From NCBI RefSeq assembly GCF_947507565.1, contig NC_089185.1, positions 2,170,001-2,234,000 of the forward strand: 64,000 nt of DNA, written 5' to 3'. Shown in pieces: positions 57,756 through 64,000 of this stretch (within the stretch, counting starts at the first letter, position 1; the number at the start of each line of letters is the position of its first letter). The notes under the pieces are model-generated. The model was not told the origin of the DNA and searched no databases. It saw only the letters and a program-made list of their open reading frames with translations. This DNA comes from Oscarella lobularis (taxonomy: Eukaryota > Porifera > Homoscleromorpha > Homosclerophorida > Oscarellidae). The position numbers and the translations under genes were made by a program.

Positions 57756-59370
57756 AGCCCCGGGGCCACGTTATCTGCGCCCTTTCACATGCTCTCTTCT
57801 TTCCGAGAAGTCGTTCTTTCTTTACATAAACGTACTCATTAGGTCCTGGTATCTCTCGATCTGAGTTATCCCAATGCTTCTAACGTCTTCTTACTAAGGC
57901 TAAGGCTGTCTTCTTCTTTTGAGCGACCGCTCAACCTGGTCAAGGAAGTGTCGTCTCAAAAGAAGCAGTGTCGATGTGAGACAATCGATCAGTAAAACGT
58001 TGAATAGCAGCAAGCTCATAGCAGCGCAAGGTTATTATTTTCCTACACGTCACATGTTGTTGTCGCCTTTGCTGGAGATGGCCAAATGTCGTGACTTTCC
58101 TGAAGTGTCTGCGTTCGCCTTGTGGCGTCTCACATTTTTCTGTAGCGAGGGCTATGGTTCAGACCAAAGGTAACGCGTGGGAAAATGTCCTATTTGCCTC
58201 ATCAAGAAGAAAATTACAGTCGAAGTGATCAGCAAGTTGACTGTTTCTTCGGGGTTTCCTGAAGTGGATATAAATTTGGATGTGATCTTAGGTCGATGCC
58301 GCAGTCATGACGCATGTGATTTAGTCTAAATTTTAGGACTCTCACTCTGCAGTATACCCATGTACGTATATAGGTGTGGCCTGCTGACAGCGTTGTGGTA
58401 GACTAACGCGCTGCTTTGTTCTCAGAAGACTATTGAATGCCTATCTATTTAATTTGCACCGTACCCAGAGATTAAATAGGAAATGGATCCCATTTAGTAA
58501 TTTCTGCCGTAACTGATAGTGCGTTTTATTACGATAGAAGCGCCACTTTGCAAAGTATAACGAACGCGGTCCCCAGTCACGCCGACTCACGCAGATGTAA
58601 TGCCTTCCATATCTTTAGCGTCACTCAATCGTGGTGGTGGGGAGTCTGCATTGCAATGGCAGACTCGTGGTACGGACCTGAAAGCGTGAGAGTACTTTGA
58701 GCTAGGTATTTAAACTTATTAGACACTATACCTTCTTCACACCAATGCGCACGGATGCGACATTCCTCTTGGTCTTTGGGGAGAATTCTCATCTCCGGAG
58801 TGATCTCTGCTGTCGCCAGTTATGACCGCCTTCAGCTGAAATTGTAAGCCGTGAAATGGGTTATTGAAAATTGTGACTAAGTCGGTCTGATCTTTTGTAA
58901 ATACAAAAGACGACTGGTCCCACGTGATCCTAAAGATAGGTAGTTTACGTAGCTAATGAAAACATGTAATACAATGCTCTATGTTACCTTGCGTTTGAGA
59001 CTAATTCGATTTGCAATTAAGCGGTTTTCAGAAACAAATCAATTTTTGCAACCACTTTCGCATTGAAAAAGGATGCCTATTCATCTGCTGCCTTCTTTTG
59101 CTGACACGTCACCTTAAATTCCGTGATATAGACGTTGTGAAAACGACGCGGATGAAGAAGACAAAACAGCCTTGAAATCATTGAAAAAGAACGTCGAGAC
59201 AGAACATATAGATATTCGAATAGATTACCTGTACGGGAAAAGCGGGCTTCGACTGCATAAGCATAGACTGCAGAAAGAGTCCATCGCAATTTTGAGCAAG
59301 CCTGGCTCGTCTGTTATAACGTCGCAAGGAACAACGGACTTCGGAACTTGCGACGGCGTAATGATCCACT
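57756..59370. other. No recognised gene
   Basis: Short frames only; no domain, repeat or RNA gene recognised. Confidence 0.35.
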
Positions 59371-59510
59371 AGTTGTCATCTGTTCCGTTGTTGTAAAGAA
59401 GTTCGAGGAACGGATGAATTGTGGTGGTCAATGCTGACTAATACAGGCTTTTGAAAACTCATCTGAAAGAAGTATTTTTTAATGTGCCATAAGAACAAAA
59501 TAAACTTTAC

Positions 59511-59693
59511 CTCAGGGGTTAACGTAATGATACACCCTCCAATACCGGAAGATTCAAGCTGGCGCTTGTACGCCAGAGTGATTGTTGAAGAGTCAGCGTT
59601 ACCTCCACGTGGCACGTCGATAGAAATTCCAAAAGGAAATTCTTTTGTTGCGCCGCTCTTTCCAGTACTCATTGCGTCGCTGAACACGAACAT
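59511..59693 (-). CDS. Possible first exon of an unknown gene
   Basis: The minus-strand frame MFVFSDAMSTGKSGATKEFP, ISIDVPRGGNADSSTITLAY and IGGCIITLTPE ends exactly at a good donor (GAG then GTAAAG, 59511/59510). No known domain and no downstream exon could be assigned. It could be chance. Confidence 0.28.
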
Positions 59694-59869
59694 TCGGTCA
59701 TACGGACACTTCGATAAAGGCCTACTCAGAGAATTTAGTTAGAAATTGAAGTTAAAGAAATAAGCGGCACGCTTGTGTAAGAGAGTGAGGAAAGGTTTAG
59801 AGGAGTAAAGGTTGTTATAGCAAGATAGATCAATTAGTAACGGAACGAAGAAGGAGTTTGGCACTATAG

Positions 59870-60160
59870 TACAGCGTTCTTGTTGAACCACTCAGTCTCG
59901 CTGTAGGTCTCAGTTGGTTATTGGGTCAGGCGCATATGTTGGGTGCCAGGCCGTACGCGCGTGACCTGGTGGGCCGCTCACGTCGCGTCCTATGGTGGGT
60001 GGGGTTACGCGACGAAGACCTCGAGTCTCCAGACTCTTACCGCGCTCGTGCTAGCTCACGCGTTATTTGCGTGGACGCGTGCGGTAGCACGACCGCGCTA
60101 AGGGTCTGGAGACTCGAGGCTGCCCTCGAGGCTACTGCGCGTGCGCTTGTGTTCTAGTTC
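59870..60160. repeat. GC-rich imperfect hairpin
   Basis: CCTCGAGTCTCCAGACTC (about 60019) pairs with GGTCTGGAGACTCGAGGC (about 60104), with ACCGCGCTCGTGCTAGC and GGTAGCACGACCGCGCT paired inside. Composition is richer in G and C than the surroundings. Function unknown; it may be a small foldback repeat. Confidence 0.6.
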
Positions 60161-60549
60161 GGTTAACTACGCTACGTGCATGGGCGTTTCGCATACAACC
60201 TCTGCATGCATGATGGTACGGTGCATGGGGATCTCGCGAGCCGAAGGGAAATTAGGGGAGAGAGAGGGGGGAAGAAGATTCATATACGCGCTGTAGAGTG
60301 CCGCACTGTTTTTGAAACAATTTCTAGCAGTGTAAACTATGGTACCTTCATGGCTTGAACGTAAGCAACACTCGTCTGAACATCAAAGTCATAAGTTCAG
60401 TAATGTTCTTAATGTTTATCTTACCCATTTTGATCCCGCTATCGGTACTTTTTGCCGGAGAGTTATCTATTTATTAAGATAAAACTTATTACAAGCATCG
60501 CAATAATGTCGTGTGGATACGGGACGTTTACACAATATTCATTAGAGCA

Positions 60550-60750
60550 CTTGCGTTTACGTCACAAACTGACGTATTTACGTCCAAACCCGTATTTCCG
60601 CAGGACAAATTGTAGCGATATGAAAACATGTTACCAAGAAAAGGTTTCAATTATTGATGGCGACGTTCTGTACGCACGTAAAAAAGGTGGTTACTCGGCA
60701 GCCTTTGCCCTGCGGAAATACGGGTAGGTGGGCCTTGTGACGTAAACCAC
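60550..60750. repeat. Small inverted repeat (MITE-like)
   Basis: ACCCGTATTTCCGCAGG near 60587-60603 is mirrored as CCTGCGGAAATACGGGT near 60711-60727; outside it GTTTACGTCACAA (60553) pairs with TTGTGACGTAAAC (60736). No coding content. Confidence 0.7.
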
Positions 60751-61307
60751 GAGGCCACTGGTCTTGTTTTCCCTGGTTGGCCTGTCGTCGTTGCGTCGAT
60801 CGCGATCGGCGCTGCATCCACTGTCGAGTGTAAATTGATTTAAAACATTAGATGAGAAAGTGAACGAAGAAACTGACGCCTTTTCTTGGGTCATATCAAT
60901 GATCTGCTATCTGTTGCCGAAAGAAAGTTGAAACTCGTTTAATGAAGTCGACAGCCAAGTAACTACGGTATGCATACATGTATAGCTCATTTTTCGTAAG
61001 GTCGTAAGCTATTTTATTACCAGACAATAACAGAAAGCTTGGCGTAAGACCTTCTCTGTGTCCCGTTAAACGAGTCGTTATATCCCGACAGTACCCTTTG
61101 CATTACGCACGTGGTATCATACAACGTCCCGAATCATAATGTTTCGAGGCCACGAAAAAGAACGAAATCCGACGTCGCCGAACGCCGACGAGGCTCTCTT
61201 CGGCGAAATACATCATTTTCCTGGCCCCGCCACTAGGCGTGACCGTTTCACGTGACGAAAAATTGCGCTGAACAAACATACCTCTCTTTATCACCGACGC
61301 CGTACTA

Positions 61308-63580
61308 ATGGCTACTGCTCACCAATCGAAAAGGCAGTGTTTGGTCGTCGGATGCTCTAATCGGAAGGTGTATTGCCCCGTAACAGTATCTGGCCAGCGT
61401 TTTTGTGGTTGTCCAGCTCAGAGGCCCCGAAGGAACTGTCCAAACACTGATCTTGCCCTTCCGACACTTCACGCAGTCAATAGAACTTCAGATTTCAAAT
61501 TTCTGATACCTTTTTGCCTGTCGATTATTCCCATTTTGCACTCGATTTTGCGAATTTCGCGAGACCGACGTCCATCGATGCGTAAGCCTTTATCAATAGG
61601 TCAACGTTGGGATGGGAAAAGAGCCGCGATCACCTTCAGAAGAGAGAAATTCCATGTTTTTTGACGCGCGCCCTCTCTTGTACCATCAAGTGTGTGAGCG
61701 ACATAATTGCGATCACTTCCGCCACGTTTGAGAAAGTACGCAGCTGTTATAAGACGACTGCAGTGTCTCCCCCTTGCAACTCGTCGAGGTATAAGACCAA
61801 GATCAGCTATAAATTTAGAGGACACTTAGCTTTGAACAAAGTCGTCTGAAAGCTATAGTACGTGCGACCAAGAAACGAGTTCAAACGTCCTCTCAACAAC
61901 TTGCCAAACTATGAACGATATCTTCCATTTTCTGGCCGAATTCAACGAAAAATAGGCGATTTTCGCCGTTCAGCAGCGTTGTCGCTTCATCCTTTAGTTG
62001 GTCGTATCTTTTGGAAGGTGAAGAAACTACAGCGTCCGCTGTTACGTCCTCTAGAACACCGAGAAGCATCGACATCGCGAACGTAACTACCCTGGATCCA
62101 CGAAAAGTCACGTGATAATGGGGAGTGTCCAATCCCTTCTATCAGCGAGTTTGTGGCTGCCCTAGGATCGACTACTCTTCTTGCCCGAGATCTAGCTCTC
62201 TCTTGGTTCTTCACAAGCTCTGCAACATGCCGTCTAGCGTCAGAAACGTTGTTGTTCAGCGCGTGTCTCGACAGGATTGCCATGGGCGCAACTGGAAGCC
62301 ATCACCTCACACTGTGATCTGCAATATGCACTATGAAGATCGTTCCGGCCCATCGAAAAGAAATGAAACGGTTTTACCTGTTTTATTTGTTCACCGTCAT
62401 TTTTCTCTCGATCGTCTTGTGAAGTTCCATGCCACCGACAATATGAAGTCACCAGAAGTCATCATCAGACATGCAATACGTAGTGTTGAAGATGATCGAC
62501 ATGAAAATGATGAAATGCGTGAAGCTGATGAAATGCGTGAAGCTGAATCTGATGGCGATGCTCCATCTCCAAACGAGCCAACTGTTGCAGAGAAGTACGC
62601 TCGTTTACAGGAGGATTATGCCACGCTGCAGGAAGAGCTGTCTTCGACTAAGAAAACAGTTGATGAGAAAAAATTCTCAATTTACAACGTGTCAAGCGAC
62701 GAAGCTATGAAATTTTTCACCGGTGTTTCTGTGGAACTATTCAACACTCTTTGGACGTGGTTAGAGCCGGCTGCAGAAAGTATTCGTCTGTTTGGATTGA
62801 CTTCGTCGAGTTCATCGCAAGACGCTGAAACGTTGGCCAGCTCGCTGGAGTTAGATCATGCGTATATTGAAGCACAGCCGCAGCGAGACGCCTACTCAAA
62901 ATCACGGAAGCTGTCCACGAAAGACTAATGCTGGGTCGTCTAAGGCTAAGGCTAGGCCTGCTGCAAATGGATTTGGCGTATAGATTTAAAGTCCCGCAGT
63001 CGTACGTGTCAGCCGTTCTCAATACTTGGACACCTTTTTTACGAGCTCAGCTTCAAAATTTTCTAAAATGGCCCCAAACAAATGTTGGTCCGAAGAATGG
63101 CGTGTTTGTGCATTTTCCAAATGCCATTGCAACCATTGATTGCACGGAAATTCAAAATTGAGCGACCACACAAAATACCTGCACAGAGAGCCGTTGTGGA
63201 AGTTTTGTTTTTATGTCACCGGGCTACCCAGGCAGCTCATCCGATAGAGCTATATTGTCGCATCAAGCGGAATTCTAGACGTCATCTTACCTGGCCAGAG
63301 GATTTTAGCAGACAGAGGTTTTAAAATTCAAGACCTTGTTGCACGAAAAAGGGCATTTGTATCAATGCCAGCATTTATGGAAGGACGAAACAAACTGTCC
63401 GGCGAAGAGGCACTACAAAGCCGTCTGATCGCGTCTGGAAGAATTCATATAGAAAGAGCTTTTGGACGTCTCAGGGAGTTCAGAGTTCTCAACTCAGTGC
63501 AAACAAATAAGCAGAAAAAAGGAATTTTGGATGACGAAATGGTCGTCTGCGAAGCACTAGTTAAAGGGGCACTCCGGCGT
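61308..63580 (+). pseudogene. THAP plus DDE_4 transposase (IS4EU/ISL2EU-like), broken
   Basis: ATG at 61308 opens QCLVVGCSNRK (first part of a THAP zinc finger) and meets a donor at about 61367. The frame at 62125-62928 carries NWKPSPHTVICNMHYED and PVLFV (rest of THAP), then acidic linker and coiled coil (YARLQEDYATLQEELSSTKK) and FSIYNVSSDEAMKFFTG. After a frame change (62934) comes RLRLGLLQMDLAYRFKVPQS, YVSAVLNTWTPFL and IATIDCTEIQ (first Asp); after another (63162) YPGSSSDRAI, RILADRGFKIQDLV (second Asp) and RIHIERAFGRLREFRVL (Glu). The coding end is cut at 63561 by the inserted TTAA foldback. The roughly 870-bp intron between THAP halves is unusually long here and contains foldback-end motifs near 62105. 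Confidence 0.83.
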
Positions 63581-64000
63581 TTTTTAAACCTATACTACTA
63601 TTAAAGCACTTACGTTTGCTAATCGTTTCGCGCCGGTTTCGCTGTGATCGTGTGATTCGGCTACGAAAAAGAAGCGTTTTAACTCTGTAATTACGGGCGT
63701 TCTGTGACGTAACTGGTGCCACACAGCTACCCGGATACAAAAAATGAACCGGCGGTTTATGCCGAAGGCGTCACCTGCCAAGAAAGTTTGAAAGAAAAAA
63801 GTGTAGATCGTAAGGACTGAAACCTTTCTGTACTGACTTGAATTCGCTAACTACAAGCGGAAACGAGATAAAGCCGGAAACGCGCTTTTGCGCGTCATGC
63901 ATTCGATGCTGTCTTCCGTGCCTTTCCGTCCGTATGTCTGTAAACCTGTAATTGCACGACAAGGGCGAACCTTTGCACATGATAAATTGAGTGAGACAAT
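63561..64000. mobile_element. TTAA-flanked foldback MITE, copy 2 (cut by window end)
   Basis: TTAA at 63561-63564 is followed by AGGGGCACTCCGGCG and then sequence colinear with 46772-47210, with mostly scattered base differences. The right arm lies outside the window. It interrupts the last codons of the DDE_4 transposase, so it is the younger insertion. Confidence 0.92.

Noticed and set aside
1-64000. tRNA, rRNA or snRNA genes
   Set aside because: I saw no convincing tRNA T-loop pairing or rRNA-like sequence by eye; a covariance-model scan would be needed to be sure.

Overview
This window looks like animal nuclear DNA that is very rich in transposons. Coding stretches are split by very short GT-AG introns: 41, 54, 61 and 69 bp where both junctions could be placed inside conserved domains, and about 49-50 bp in two further models. 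The host-type domains visible are metazoan: a type IV collagen NC1 domain, a Death domain, an OTU-like domain, a protein kinase and a cadherin-like ectodomain with a transmembrane segment. No bacterial operon, rRNA or CRISPR signal is visible. The NC1-type gene, very short introns and the transposon mix fit a sponge or another early-branching animal, but this is inference and the species cannot be named from the sequence.

Layout: a foldback element (1.3-2.8 kb); a decayed hAT with matching ends (3.0-5.6 kb); RecQ-like helicase remnants (7.3-8.2 kb, minus); a two-exon gene for a secreted NC1-only protein (9.2-10.0 kb, minus); a pogo element with TIRs of about 390 bp (11.45-14.91 kb). Next comes a block bounded by inverted TTGCAAG-type minisatellites (15.0-20.3 kb) holding a kinase pseudogene, a small three-exon gene and an IS3-like (rve) transposase gene. 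An apparently intact Tigger-type pogo follows (20.82-22.85 kb), then fragments of a POGK-like pogo, a non-LTR reverse transcriptase, a pogo transposase with a PHD-like finger and a second hAT (24.0-29.6 kb), and a run of microsatellite-tailed repeats and foldback MITEs (30.2-33.9 kb).

The middle holds a 15-bp minisatellite (35.7-36.0 kb), Death-domain and OTU-like exons (36.2-38.1 kb), and a minus-strand multi-exon gene for a membrane protein with cadherin-like repeats (39.8-43.3 kb). A foldback element with a perfect 9-bp target-site duplication interrupts that gene's 5' end. Then come a satellite of roughly 150-170 bp units (44.1-45.4 kb), a TTAA-flanked foldback MITE (46.8-47.6 kb) and another pogo (49.06-50.88 kb).

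The standout is a 5,968-bp transposon at 51,782-57,749. It has terminal inverted repeats largely made of 15-bp minisatellite, a perfect 6-bp target-site duplication (CCCAAT), an IS3-like rve transposase gene and, in the same orientation, a multi-exon HECT-type E3 ubiquitin-ligase gene with a C2HC zinc finger and a UBX-like region. A broken THAP plus DDE_4 transposase (61.3-63.6 kb) is cut at its 3' end by a second copy of the TTAA foldback MITE, which runs off the window. Most transposase genes carry one or two lesions, so they are recent but largely inactive; only the Tigger at 20.8 kb has an unbroken frame.
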